A stretch of 64,000 nt of DNA from Streptomyces finlayi (GTDB taxonomy: Bacteria > Actinomycetota > Actinomycetes > Streptomycetales > Streptomycetaceae), in the NCBI RefSeq assembly GCF_014216315.1, contig NZ_CP045702.1, positions 2,728,001-2,792,000 of the forward strand, written 5' to 3'. The notes beneath the pieces were generated by a model that worked only from the letters and a program-made list of their open reading frames with translations, did no database searches and had not been told where the DNA came from. Every line of letters starts with the position of its first letter. The first letter of the stretch is position 1. This document shows positions 1-7,580 of the stretch, one piece after another. The position numbers were made by a program, and so were the translations under genes.

Positions 1-111
1 CCACAGGGACGTCGATGCCGGGGTGGCGGTCGGGTGGCGGGTGGGCGGCTTCTATAGTGACCGAACCGGGGGGCGGAAAATTCCTCGATCCCCGGCACGG
101 GAGGAACGATC

Positions 112-528
112 ATGACTGCGGTACGCGAGGCGGGACCCGACGGGCGCTACGGCCGGTCCGAGGACCAGCGCGCCGACCGCAAGCTCAAGATCACCGGTGC
201 CGTCCTGGGCGCCGCGCTGGTGGGTGTGATCGTCTGGATCGGAGTCGACTACGTCGGCGGCCAGGGGATCAGCGCCGAGCTCATCAAGTCCAAGGTCGTC
301 TCGGACGACCGGGCCGAGGCCCATCTCGAAGTCCGTAAGGACCGGGACGGCGGCGGTTACTGCACGCTGCGCGCGCTGAGCGAGGACGGCAACGAGGTCG
401 CTCGTAAGGATTTCCGCTTCGACGAGCGCACGGACCGGATCGACGAGGTCGTCTCCCTGCGTACGACGGCGAGGGCCACCGCGGTCGAGCTGATGGCCTG
501 CACCGCGGACGGCGGGGCGTCGCGCTGA
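112..528 (+). CDS. DUF4307 family membrane protein
   Basis: A 138-residue host protein with one hydrophobic segment at about residues 27-45, preceded by a basic, charged N-terminus (RSEDQRADRKLK) and followed by a probably extracytoplasmic domain with two cysteines. This matches the DUF4307 family that sits just upstream of greA in Streptomyces; its biochemical role is unknown. An AGGAACGATC stretch before the ATG can act as ribosome binding site. It belongs to the host flank, outside the prophage. Confidence 0.75.
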   Translation: MTAVREAGPDGRYGRSEDQRADRKLKITGAVLGAALVGVIVWIGVDYVGGQGISAELIKSKVVSDDRAEAHLEVRKDRDGGGYCTLRALSEDGNEVARKDFRFDERTDRIDEVVSLRTTARATAVELMACTADGGASR

Positions 529-671
529 CCGGCCGGTCCGGCTCGTATGCGATTTACCTTCTCCCCCTTTTCCTGGGGAATTGTTAGGCTCGTGGTTTCG
601 CCCACCCGTGGACGCACATGCTTCTGGGTAGGGCGATGCTTTGTATTCCCAGTACCGACGAGGAGCACCCT

Positions 672-1169
672 GTGACCCAGACCAGCGACAACGTCACCTG
701 GCTCACGCCGGAGGCGTACAACCAGCTCAAGGCCGAGCTGGACCACCTGTCGGGTCCCGCGCGCACGGAGATCACCGTAAAGATCGCGGCGGCCCGTGAG
801 GAAGGTGACCTCCGGGAGAACGGCGGGTACCACGCGGCCAAGGAGGAGCAGGGCAAGATGGAGCTCCGGGTGCGCCAGCTGACGCAGCTCCTGGAGCACG
901 CCAAGGTCGGCGAGGCCCCTGCCGACGACGGCGTCGTCGAGCCCGGCATGATCGTGACGATCGCCTTCGACGGTGACCCGGACGACACCCTGGAGTTCCT
1001 GCTCGCCTCCCGCGAGTACGCGAGCTCGGACCTCGAGACGTACTCTCCGCAGTCCCCGCTCGGCACGGGCGTCAACGGCAAGCGGATGGGCGAGGACGCG
1101 GAGTACGAGCTGCCGAACGGCAAGATCGCCAGGGTGAAGATTCTCGCGGCGAAGCCCTACAAGGGCTGA
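672..1169 (+). CDS. greA: transcription elongation factor GreA
   Basis: A 165-residue protein with the two-domain GreA layout. The N-terminal coiled coil contains the AAREEGDLRENGGYHAAKEEQ stretch, which carries the acidic tip residues. The C-terminal FKBP-like domain ends near SPLGTGVNGKRMGEDAEYELPNG. It binds the RNA polymerase secondary channel and stimulates cleavage of backtracked transcripts. GTG at 672 is chosen because homology begins there and a GAGGAGCACCCT ribosome binding site precedes it; upstream in-frame codons are poor. A strong terminator follows. Confidence 0.92.
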   Translation: MTQTSDNVTWLTPEAYNQLKAELDHLSGPARTEITVKIAAAREEGDLRENGGYHAAKEEQGKMELRVRQLTQLLEHAKVGEAPADDGVVEPGMIVTIAFDGDPDDTLEFLLASREYASSDLETYSPQSPLGTGVNGKRMGEDAEYELPNGKIARVKILAAKPYKG

Positions 1170-1190
1170 GCTGCCCTCATCCGAAAGAAG

Positions 1191-1224
1191 TGGGCCCCGG
1201 CCGTGCGTGCACGGCCGGGGCCCA
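1191..1224. terminator. Bidirectional hairpin terminator between greA and the ABC permease
   Basis: A perfect 15-bp inverted repeat (TGGGCCCCGGCCGTG and its complement) around a 4-nt loop lies between two convergent genes, greA (+) and the permease fragment (-). Confidence 0.85.
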
Positions 1225-1239
1225 CCGGTATGTCCGGGG

Positions 1240-1971
1240 TCAGACGGTCGCCGAGCGGTACTTGCGGACGGCGAGGGTCCGGAACACCAGGATGATCACG
1301 ACGGACCAGAGCAGGGACGCCAGGACCGGGTGCTGCATCGGCCAGGCGTCGGACGGCGACACGCCAGGGTTGCCGAACAGTTCACGGCACGCCTGCACGG
1401 TCGCGCTGAACGGGTTCCACTCCGCGATCGGCTGGAGCCAGCCCGCCATGTTCTCGGTGGGCACGAAGGCGTTCGAAATGAAGGTGACCGGGAACAGCCA
1501 GATGAGACCGCCCGAGGTGGCCGCTTCCGGGGTCCGGACGGACAGCCCGATCAGGGCGCCGATCCACGAAAAGGCGTAGCCGAGCAGGAGCAGGAGGGCG
1601 AAGGCCCCCAGAGCCTTGGGGATGCCCTCATGGATGCGCCAGCCGACGAGCAGGGCCACGATCGTGAGCACGATGACGGTGAGCGTGGTCTGTACGAGGT
1701 CGGCCAGAGTACGGCCGGTGAGCACCGCGCCCCGTGCCATCGGCAGGGAGCGGAACCGGTCGATGAGCCCCTTGTGCATGTCGTCCGCGATGCCGGCGCC
1801 CGCGCCCGCCGTGGCGAAGGTGACGGTCTGGGCGAAGATGCCCGCCATCAGGAATTCCCGGTACTCGGCGGCGCTGGTCGAGCCGCCGATCACCATCGAT
1901 CCGCCGAAGACGTAGCTGAACAGCACCACGAACATGACCGGCTGGATGAGCCCGAAGAGAACCATCTCCGG
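1240..1971 (-). pseudogene. ABC-2 permease (DrrB-like), C-terminal part cut off by prophage integration
   Basis: This is the remainder of a host ABC-2 type permease, with six hydrophobic segments and a C-terminal LAVRKYRSATV tail. The reading frame enters from attL at CCG GAG ATG. Its first 22 codons (MSTTSDSLVIARRNLIRMSRIP) lie 53 kb away at 55362-55427, beyond attR. The ATG at 1963-1965 has no good ribosome binding site, so the fragment is probably silent while the phage is integrated. By eye it is about 89% identical to the complete permease at 54484-55278. Excision would restore an intact gene directly after the ATPase gene. Confidence 0.88.
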
Positions 1972-3956
1972 GAAGCTGATCCAGCCATGTCGTCACTCTT
2001 GCAGCTCGCGCCATCGCCGTGTTCTCCCAGGTCAGAGGCGGTGAACTCCGGGTCGACCGCCCCGGTCACCAGCATGTGAGGCAGCCGGTAGGAGGGCGGC
2101 ACAGGCACAGCCGGGAAGCCCTTCAGCGCCTCCAGGGCGGCTTGGTACTCCCCCGTGCTCTGCCAGTGGTGCACGCGCCGGTACAGCGTCGTGTAGCCCC
2201 GTCCATCGATCCTTTCGGACCCGCTGTACTCGTTCCACGGCTTCGCGGTGCGCAGCTTCTCCAGCATCACGTCGAAGGCGCCGCGTACGTCCTTCCACTG
2301 CCGAGTCCCCGACAGGATGTTCTTGACCTTGTCCCACATCTCGTCCGTCAGGTCGGTGGGGACCGGGGTGCCGGTCTCGCGGTGCCACTCGGTGATCGGG
2401 TCGACCAGGCCCTTGTGCCGGGGCACTCCCTTGTCGGTGATGTGCACCTGGATGTCGAGCAGGTCCATCAGGTCGAGCTTCTGCGTCATGGTGAAGTCGC
2501 GGGCGGTGTCGATGTTCTCCACGGCCTTGAGGAGATCCCTAGCGCGGTCCTCCTGAGCCTCCGCCTCCTCCAACCACTCGGCGACGCGCTCCTTCTCCTC
2601 TGCCAGCTCGTCTTCCTGGGCCGTCAGCTCCGCCTTCAGCTCCTCGACCAGCTTCGCGTCGTCCTGGTCGAAGTCGTCCTCATCCACCGAAGCGAGGAGC
2701 AGGGCGATCTTCTTCTTACGCACCTTGCGCTTCTTCTCGATCTGCACGTCCAGCTCGGACAGGCGGCGGCGGTAGGACGCGGCACGGTCGGGGACGGTGC
2801 CCAGCCAGCCCTCTACCAGCTCATACAGCTTGGCCTTGTTGTTCAGCAGGCCCTCGATCTCGGACCAGACAGCGGCGTCGACCTCTTCGACCGGCAGTTC
2901 CCAGCAGTCCTCGTGTCGGTCGGTGAGCTGGTTGCCCTGCCTTCCGGCCATGCACCGGTAGTAGCGGCCTGCCGTGTTGATGGCACGGCCTTCCGTGACA
3001 GACGCGCCGGTCCGGTGGGCGCCACACACGGAGATCAGGCGGTTGGAGAGCAGGTACTTCGAGGCCGCCGCGCTCCGCGTACGGGAGGAGCGCTTCAGGT
3101 AGGCGAGCACGGCTTCCGCGCGCTCGTCATCCAGAGCCTTGGGGACGTCGATGCGGAAGGTGGTGGTGATCTCCTCGCCGTCCTCGTTCTGGCCGGCGAA
3201 GTTGAACTCGACGTAGCCCTTCAGGCTGGCCTTAATCCGGCCCGAGAGGTTGCCGCCCTCCCAAGGCTTGCCCTGTCGGGTGAGGAAGCCCTTCGAGTTC
3301 AGGTGGCGGGCCGCATCCTCGCGGGTCACGGGCTCAGGCGAGTCAAGGACGTAGTCGGCGAAGGCTTCGACCTGCTTGACCTCGGCCGGGTTCAGGACGG
3401 GCTCGCCGTCCTCGTCGAGCTTCACGCCGAAGGGGGGCTCGCCCAGCGGCCAGCCACCGGCCGCGAGCTTCGCCATCCGGCCGCCCATGGTCCGCTCAAG
3501 GATCAAGGCGTGCTCGACCTCGGCCATGTAGGCAAGAAGGGAGAGCTGGATGCCGAACATGTCGTCGTTGGAGTCGAGGCGGCCATCCGCGGTGACGATC
3601 CGGACGCCCTTGTCGCTGACGTCGTAGACCCAGCGGTGGATGTTCTTCATCGTGCGGCCGATGCGGTCCAGCTTGCCGAAGATCACCAGGTCGATCTCAC
3701 CGGCCATGATGTCGTCAGTCATGCGGTCGACATCTTCGCGGTTAGCCAGCTTGCCGGACACACCACCGTCCACGTATAGGTCGACTATCACGTGCGGGAT
3801 GTGACGGAGGTAGGCGGAGAGCCAGTTGCGACACTGCTCCTCCTGCGCCTTCAGGCCGTAGCCTTCGAGCTGCTGAGCCGTGGAAACGCGCAGGTAGATA
3901 GCTACCCGAACGACGTTCTGAAAGGTCTTCTGTCGAGGCAGGGTCCGCCGCACCAT
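1890..3956 (-). CDS. int: Large serine integrase; C-terminus fused to host sequence in the lysogen
   Basis: About 688 residues. The N-terminal resolvase domain begins VAIYLRVSTAQQLEGYG, with the nucleophilic serine near residue 25. It is followed by a recombinase domain, a zinc-ribbon region (CGAHRTG...CMAGRQG) and a long coiled coil (about residues 390-470, VDEDDFDQDDAKLVEELKAE region). The ATG at 3956 follows AAGGAG by 6 nt. It catalyses attP x attB recombination. The frame passes through the attL core at codons 663-664, so the last 26 residues (RRWFSSGSS...) are read from host permease DNA in another frame. In the excised phage the frame would instead end ILFAKVDFSSTRQDVMTCA. Confidence 0.93.
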   Translation of the reverse strand: MVRRTLPRQKTFQNVVRVAIYLRVSTAQQLEGYGLKAQEEQCRNWLSAYLRHIPHVIVDLYVDGGVSGKLANREDVDRMTDDIMAGEIDLVIFGKLDRIGRTMKNIHRWVYDVSDKGVRIVTADGRLDSNDDMFGIQLSLLAYMAEVEHALILERTMGGRMAKLAAGGWPLGEPPFGVKLDEDGEPVLNPAEVKQVEAFADYVLDSPEPVTREDAARHLNSKGFLTRQGKPWEGGNLSGRIKASLKGYVEFNFAGQNEDGEEITTTFRIDVPKALDDERAEAVLAYLKRSSRTRSAAASKYLLSNRLISVCGAHRTGASVTEGRAINTAGRYYRCMAGRQGNQLTDRHEDCWELPVEEVDAAVWSEIEGLLNNKAKLYELVEGWLGTVPDRAASYRRRLSELDVQIEKKRKVRKKKIALLLASVDEDDFDQDDAKLVEELKAELTAQEDELAEEKERVAEWLEEAEAQEDRARDLLKAVENIDTARDFTMTQKLDLMDLLDIQVHITDKGVPRHKGLVDPITEWHRETGTPVPTDLTDEMWDKVKNILSGTRQWKDVRGAFDVMLEKLRTAKPWNEYSGSERIDGRGYTTLYRRVHHWQSTGEYQAALEALKGFPAVPVPPSYRLPHMLVTGAVDPEFTASDLGEHGDGASCKSDDMAGSASRRWFSSGSSSRSCSWCCSATSSADRW
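1969..1971. other. attL: attL core (phage-host junction)
   Basis: Aligning the split permease in frame with its paralogue places the crossover at a shared CCG (minus strand), CGG on plus. Left of it the sequence is host permease; right of it, phage integrase. Serine integrases need only a 2-3 bp common core, so this short identity is expected. The next bases differ from attR (GAG against AAT). Confidence 0.75.
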
Positions 3957-3979
3957 CACATGCTCCTTAAATACACGAA

Positions 3980-4003
3980 ACCCCCGAGCACCAGCTCGGG
4001 GGT
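3980..4003 (-). terminator. Hairpin terminator downstream of thyX, upstream of int
   Basis: ACCCCCGAGC and its complement form a 10-bp stem around a 4-nt loop, followed on the minus strand by TTTCGTG. It ends leftward transcripts from thyX and may attenuate entry into int. Confidence 0.75.
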
Positions 4004-4011
4004 CTTGCGCT

Positions 4012-4024
4012 GTGTGTAAGTATG
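4012..4024 (+). promoter_or_regulatory. Stoperator-like motif, GTGTGTAAGTATG
   Basis: First of two tandem copies between thyX and int. They are on the strand opposite to the local genes, unlike the other left-arm copies. On the minus strand the pair contains TACACT/TACACA, which could be -10 boxes for int. Confidence 0.6.
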
Positions 4025-4038
4025 AGTGTAAGTCGTTC
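4024..4038 (+). promoter_or_regulatory. Stoperator-like motif, GAGTGTAAGTCGTTC
   Basis: Second of the tandem pair upstream of int. On the minus strand, TTGCCC, an 18-nt gap and TACACT form a possible int promoter that this site would cover. Confidence 0.6.
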
Positions 4039-4131
4039 AGTCTTGCTTGGGCAACGAGCTAATCAGCAAGCGTGCAAGTCGTGCTCGCTCAGCCTCTGAC
4101 CACTCGACCTTCCGCCACCTGGATGAAGTAC

Positions 4132-4833
4132 TCACGGAGCCACCCGCCCATGCTTTTCGAAAGCGGCGTGAGTCACGGGCATCTGCTCGGCGAAGTGGGC
4201 CTCCATCTGCTCGGCCACCATCTCGATCTCCCGGAGCGGGAAGCTCGGGACCTTCGAGTTCTCCTTGCTCGTCCGCAGGCTGAGGAAGTGCATCAGCGAG
4301 CGGGCGTTACAGGTGGCGAAGAACGAGGTGTAGATGCCGACCGGCAGGACGTTGCGCGCTACCTCGCGGGCGATGCCGGCGCGAAGCTGGACCTGGTACG
4401 AGGACCAGGCGTGACGGTAAGACTCCTTCGCCACACCCGAGGCGACCATCCACTGAAGGTCAGTGCCGGCCTCGAAGGTGTAGGCGCCGGGCTTGCCCGT
4501 CTGGACCAGCTTCCGTTCAGGCGGCGGCAGGTAGAACACGGGGTTCAGCTCTTTGTAGCGCCCGGACTCTTCGTTGTAGCTCCAGCCCGCCCGGTGACGG
4601 AAGAACTCCCTCGCTACGAAGATCGGCGACTCGATGTAGAAGCTGAACGAGTTGTGCTCGAACGGGCTCCCGTGCCGGTCCCGCATCAGGAAGTTGATCA
4701 GGCCCTTGGTCGAGCCTTGCGCGTCTACGGCCTCCGCTCCGAGCGTGCTCACTCTCGCGGCCTGGGTGACGTCGTAGTCCATGGCGCTGGTGCGTACGGC
4801 CTTGACGGTGACATCTGAGCGGGTGGTGATCAC
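4132..4833 (-). CDS. thyX: FAD-dependent thymidylate synthase ThyX
   Basis: 233 residues from the GTG at 4833, which is preceded by AAGGA and overlaps the stop of the gene before it (GTGA). The ThyX signature RHRAGWSYNEESGRY lies at about residues 79-93 and supplies the nucleotide- and flavin-binding residues. The enzyme makes dTMP from dUMP using methylene-tetrahydrofolate and FADH2. It belongs with dNMP kinase (6.4 kb), dCMP deaminase (41.1 kb) and class II ribonucleotide reductase (46.5 kb) as the phage dNTP supply set. Mycobacteriophage L5 also carries thyX. Confidence 0.93.
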   Translation of the reverse strand: MITTRSDVTVKAVRTSAMDYDVTQAARVSTLGAEAVDAQGSTKGLINFLMRDRHGSPFEHNSFSFYIESPIFVAREFFRHRAGWSYNEESGRYKELNPVFYLPPPERKLVQTGKPGAYTFEAGTDLQWMVASGVAKESYRHAWSSYQVQLRAGIAREVARNVLPVGIYTSFFATCNARSLMHFLSLRTSKENSKVPSFPLREIEMVAEQMEAHFAEQMPVTHAAFEKHGRVAP

Positions 4834-4976
4834 GGTGCGACGTCCTTCGTGTGGTGTGCGGCGGGAGTCTTGAGGGCCGGCGCCTGAGCGGGCGAGGCGA
4901 GAAGCAGAACGAACAGCAGGGCAAGGGCAAGGACCGTGGAGACCCAACAGGAGCTCCGTCCGACTATCACACTCAT
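4830..4976 (-). CDS. Small single-span membrane or exported protein
   Basis: 48 residues: a short N-terminus, a hydrophobic segment (VLALALLFVLLLASPAQA) resembling a signal peptide with an AQA-type cleavage site, and a short polar tail. The ATG at 4976 overlaps the previous stop (ATGA) and its own stop overlaps the thyX start (GTGA), so translation is coupled. Codons 2-5 (SVIV) are the stoperator motif itself. Function unknown. Confidence 0.6.
   Translation of the reverse strand: MSVIVGRSSCWVSTVLALALLFVLLLASPAQAPALKTPAAHHTKDVAP
4958..4972 (-). promoter_or_regulatory. Stoperator-like motif, GTGTGATAGTCGGAC
   Basis: Lies inside the first codons of the small membrane protein, on the transcribed strand. 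Confidence 0.65.
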
Positions 4977-5212
4977 GCCGCGAGCACCTCTTCGTAGGCG
5001 CGGCGGGACATGCTCGTCATGTGCCACGCGCTGAAGTCGCACTCGTAGACGCGGCCCTCGACCTTCAGGCCGCGGCGCGTGCCCCTGACGTCAGCCCGGC
5101 GGGTCCGCTTCGCCTGCGCCCGGCCCATGGCCTTCTCGGCTTCGCCTCGGGAGTCGAACCCGCGCTTCTGGCCGCAGTTGCAGGGCGTCCAGTCGACAGT
5201 CTTGAAGCTCAT
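4973..5212 (-). CDS. Small phage protein with CNCGQKRGF motif
   Basis: 79 residues, start ATG 5212 after AAGGAGCACGACCGAG. An N-terminal TPCNCGQKRGFDSRGEAEKA segment is followed by a basic region (QAKRTRRADVRGTRRG) and a tail with CDFSAWHM. The cysteines could bind a metal or disulphide but do not form a complete known zinc finger. It is coupled to the next gene by ATGA. Function not recognised. Confidence 0.6.
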   Translation of the reverse strand: MSFKTVDWTPCNCGQKRGFDSRGEAEKAMGRAQAKRTRRADVRGTRRGLKVEGRVYECDFSAWHMTSMSRRAYEEVLAA

Positions 5213-5226
5213 CTCGGTCGTGCTCC

Positions 5227-5682
5227 TTACTTCTTGCTCTTGGTCTTCGGTGCGTCCTTCACGAACTTGTCGCAGGCGCATCCGTCGAGGTGGCACTGGC
5301 CACGACTGGCACCTACCGATGAGTGCATGAACGGGGGGTGGCCGCACTGCGGGTTGTAGCAGTAGCCGGGCCAGCCGGCCTTTCCGTCGTGGTTGGCGAG
5401 GGCGATGCCCGAGGACGTCAGGGGGATGACTCGCCCCGTACCGCCGAAGCTCATCTTCTTGGCGAAGGCTTCCGCTTCAGCGGTGGAACCGAAGGGCCCG
5501 TAATTCAGGCCCTTCGATCCGTCCGCCCATCGGTGCGTGAGGACCCAGAGGTCTCGCATCTGGAGGATCGCCCCCATCTCCTTCAGCAGGGCCTTGGCCA
5601 TCTGGTCGGGAGACTCGAAGGTCGGGTCCACCAGGATGTCGACGACCGCCTGGTACTCGTGCTTCCGAGGGGTGATCCTCAT
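5227..5682 (-). CDS. Phage protein with C-terminal Cys-rich segment
   Basis: 151 residues; the ATG at 5682 overlaps the previous stop (ATGA). The N-terminal half (YQAVVDILVDPTFESPDQMAKALLKEMGAIL) looks alpha-helical. The C-terminal part has C and H residues in YNPQCGHPPFMH and GQCHLDGCACDKF that could bind zinc. It ends in a lysine-rich tail. Function not recognised. Confidence 0.6.
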   Translation of the reverse strand: MRITPRKHEYQAVVDILVDPTFESPDQMAKALLKEMGAILQMRDLWVLTHRWADGSKGLNYGPFGSTAEAEAFAKKMSFGGTGRVIPLTSSGIALANHDGKAGWPGYCYNPQCGHPPFMHSSVGASRGQCHLDGCACDKFVKDAPKTKSKK

Positions 5683-5882
5683 GCAGTGCACTCGGGGCAG
5701 GAGTGGCGCGGCTTGTTCGGGTGGCTCGGGCAGATCACCGTCACCTCGTAGGTGTGGCCCTCACCTTCGGGGTCCTCGCGCATCTCCTGCGCGATCCCCT
5801 CCCCGATCCGCCGGCCGGCCTCGCCGTGCAGCCGGTCATAGAAGCACTCGCCATCCTCGAAGACGCCATACTCGACGCTCAC
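5679..5882 (-). CDS. Small phage protein with CPSHP...CPEC motif
   Basis: 67 residues, acidic first half, ending VICPSHPNKPRHSCPECTA, a possible one-site zinc ribbon. It is coupled to the next gene by ATGA. Function unknown. Confidence 0.55.
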   Translation of the reverse strand: MSVEYGVFEDGECFYDRLHGEAGRRIGEGIAQEMREDPEGEGHTYEVTVICPSHPNKPRHSCPECTA

Positions 5883-5903
5883 TTGCCGTTCCCCTCTCAG
5901 TAA

Positions 5904-5918
5904 GTACGTCTATCACAC
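5904..5918 (-). promoter_or_regulatory. Stoperator-like motif, GTGTGATAGACGTAC
   Basis: Begins immediately after the TGA of the gene at 5919-6191, on the transcribed strand. Confidence 0.7.
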
Positions 5919-6191
5919 TCAGGCCGGCAGGAGCGCGGTCAGCTTGCCGAGCAGCTCCACCAGGTCTTCGCGGCCGGCGTGCCCGTAGTCGTCCACCGTC
6001 TCGTCGTACGCGGGGAGGTCCGAGTCAAGGACGTCGCCCTCCTCGTCCTGGAAGGTAGCGATCACGCGCTCACGCTCAGCCTCACGGGCCTGGTAGGTGT
6101 CGACGAGGGCCTTGATCTGCTCGGCCAGCCCGTGCTCGTTGTGGCTGATCTGCTGGCGGATGGCCTGGTACAGGTTCTCGATGGCGCTCAC
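5919..6191 (-). CDS. Small acidic helical phage protein
   Basis: 90 residues from the GTG at 6191, which follows GAGGAA by 8 nt. It is mainly alpha-helical (ENLYQAIRQQISHNEHGLAEQIKALVDTYQAREAERERVI) with an acidic segment. No known domain seen. Confidence 0.6.
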   Translation of the reverse strand: MSAIENLYQAIRQQISHNEHGLAEQIKALVDTYQAREAERERVIATFQDEEGDVLDSDLPAYDETVDDYGHAGREDLVELLGKLTALLPA

Positions 6192-6192
6192 T

Positions 6193-6399
6193 TCAGGGGT
6201 TCCTCTCGATGACGCGCGCTCCGTAGCGGCGCGTGTTGACGTAGGTCCAGGTGTTCCAGGTGGTACCGGCCGGCTTGGCGGCGTCGGTCCAGTTGCCTGC
6301 CGCATCCTTGCGGCGGACGCTCCCCCGCTTGTCGAGGATCTCGATGGCCGATCCGGCGGGGAGAGCGTCGAGGTCAGCGATCCGCTCGACGTGAGTCAC
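6193..6399 (-). CDS. Small phage protein of unknown function
   Basis: 68 residues. The GTG start at 6399 is part of the stoperator motif (GAGTGAC), so operator binding would cover the translation start. The sequence (AGSAIEILDKRGSVRRKDAAGNW) suggests a small beta-rich fold. Function unknown. Confidence 0.5.
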   Translation of the reverse strand: MTHVERIADLDALPAGSAIEILDKRGSVRRKDAAGNWTDAAKPAGTTWNTWTYVNTRRYGARVIERNP

Positions 6400-6409
6400 T
6401 CTATCACAC
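6395..6409 (-). promoter_or_regulatory. Stoperator-like motif, GTGTGATAGAGTGAC
   Basis: Starts directly after the dNMP kinase stop codon; its GTG at 6397-6399 is the next gene's start. Confidence 0.72.
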
Positions 6410-7003
6410 TCAGGCCGCAGCGTTGTAGCGATCTGCCAGCGTGGTGACGCCCAGCAGCCGGTCACGCAGGTCTTCCAGCGTGCCGTCGTTCATCAGGGTG
6501 GCGTCGAACTTCCAGTTCCGGAGACCGATCTCCGAGACGTACGGAAGGCCGTGCTGATCCTTCGCGGGCCCGACTCCGGGGCGGTCGATCCAGATGACCA
6601 CGCCACCGCGGCTTTGGATGGCTCGCGCCTCGTTGGGGAAGCGGACGTCACTCACGACCAGGGCCTCACGCTCGGGCTCGTGGTCGTTGAAGAGGGCGTT
6701 CACCCAGACATCTTCGCCCAGCGTCACGCGGCCGGCGTCGGACCCGGTGGTGTGCAGCAGGCGCCGCACCTCGGGGAACTTCTCCTTCGCTCCCTCCCAC
6801 CCGTACGCGGCGATCAGGTTCACGAGGCGGTAGGGCGGGGTGTCGGGGTGGGCCGGGACGAGGGGGTTCTGGCGGATCAGGAAGTCCTTCAGCCGGTCGG
6901 CGAAGGCGTCCCGCCTCCAGCCTCCCTCGACGAGGGCCTGGGCCGCCGAGTCCTTGCCGGACCGGGCGAAGCCCGCGAGTCCTACCAGTAGCGCGTCAGT
7001 CAT
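6410..7003 (-). CDS. Deoxynucleoside monophosphate kinase
   Basis: 197 residues with a P-loop near the N-terminus (GLAGFARSGKDSAA, about residues 8-21), a LVVSDVRFPNEARAI segment typical of phage dNMP kinases, and an Arg/Asp-rich LID region (WIDRPGVGPAKDQHG). It phosphorylates dNMPs to dNDPs and fits the phage nucleotide set. A stoperator follows its TGA at once. Confidence 0.85.
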   Translation of the reverse strand: MTDALLVGLAGFARSGKDSAAQALVEGGWRRDAFADRLKDFLIRQNPLVPAHPDTPPYRLVNLIAAYGWEGAKEKFPEVRRLLHTTGSDAGRVTLGEDVWVNALFNDHEPEREALVVSDVRFPNEARAIQSRGGVVIWIDRPGVGPAKDQHGLPYVSEIGLRNWKFDATLMNDGTLEDLRDRLLGVTTLADRYNAAA

Positions 7004-7006
7004 CGG

Positions 7007-7483
7007 TCACACACCTGCCAGTTCTTCAAGCTCGATCGGGGACAGGTCCACGTACGGCTCACCGCCGAGCGTCACCTGAAGGTGGGAGATCCGGACGCAG
7101 AGCTTCTCTCCACAGGTTGGGGAAACTCGCGTGCCCTTCGGCAGCTCGCCGAACGCTATGAGCCAGGCGACCCGGCCGGCGGTCTGGTTGTAGCCGTCGT
7201 AGCTGAGCTGGCCCAGGCCACTGCTCTTGCAGATGCCGCCGGTCCAGAGCCAGTGATCGTTGGTCCGGCTGACCCCGGACCAGAACTTCTCTTCGTCGGT
7301 CGAGCCCTCCAGGAACCTCGGGGCCGCGACCTCGGCCACCCGGATGTACTCCCGGATCGGGATGTCCTTACCGACGTGGCCCCATCGGGCGATGCGGGTC
7401 TTGTGCGCCATGCACAGCCCGACCTTGGTCCGGGCCTCGTTCTTGCACTGCACGCCCTGGCTGCTGGTCACGTAGCACTTCAC
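7007..7483 (-). CDS. HNH-like protein with altered catalytic motif
   Basis: About 158 residues from a GTG preceded by AGAGGACCG. The N-terminal Cys/His part (CYVTSSQGVQCKNEARTKVGLCMAH) looks zinc-binding. The C-terminal part resembles the HNH_3 fold of phage homing endonucleases (FWSGVSRTNDHWLWTGG...GRVAWLIAFGELPKGT). However, the expected H-x-C-D active site reads SPTCGEKLCVRISHL, lacking the first histidine. It may therefore be inactive as a nuclease. Confidence 0.65.
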   Translation of the reverse strand: MKCYVTSSQGVQCKNEARTKVGLCMAHKTRIARWGHVGKDIPIREYIRVAEVAAPRFLEGSTDEEKFWSGVSRTNDHWLWTGGICKSSGLGQLSYDGYNQTAGRVAWLIAFGELPKGTRVSPTCGEKLCVRISHLQVTLGGEPYVDLSPIELEELAGV

Positions 7484-7515
7484 TGTTGCGGTCCTCTCAC
7501 GTGGGGCGGAGCTGA

Positions 7516-7558
7516 GCGGGTGCCAGGGACTCGAACGCCTGGTGTCTGCCGGTAACCC
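7516..7558 (-). ncRNA. tRNA top-half-like element A
   Basis: On the minus strand GGGT pairs with ACCC as a short acceptor-like stem. Between them are an 11-nt linker with GGCAGAC and a T-arm (CCAGG/CCTGG with loop TTCGAGT). No D arm or anticodon arm is present. It lies just 3' of a stoperator and before the HNH-like gene. Confidence 0.6.
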
Positions 7559-7560
7559 TT

Positions 7561-7575
7561 GTCGCACTATCACAC
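7561..7575 (-). promoter_or_regulatory. Stoperator-like motif, GTGTGATAGTGCGAC
   Basis: Five nt after the stop of the exported protein gene and 2 nt before element A. Confidence 0.7.
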
Positions 7576-7580
7576 CGAGA

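Noticed and set aside
1968..1976. TTCC as the att core
   Set aside because: TTCC occurs on both sides but would shift the reading frame of the reconstructed permease; CCG keeps the frame and matches the paralogue.
2019..3779. 586-codon frame opposite the integrase
   Set aside because: Shadow frame of the integrase gene; repetitive Leu/Val/Gly/Arg composition and no domain.
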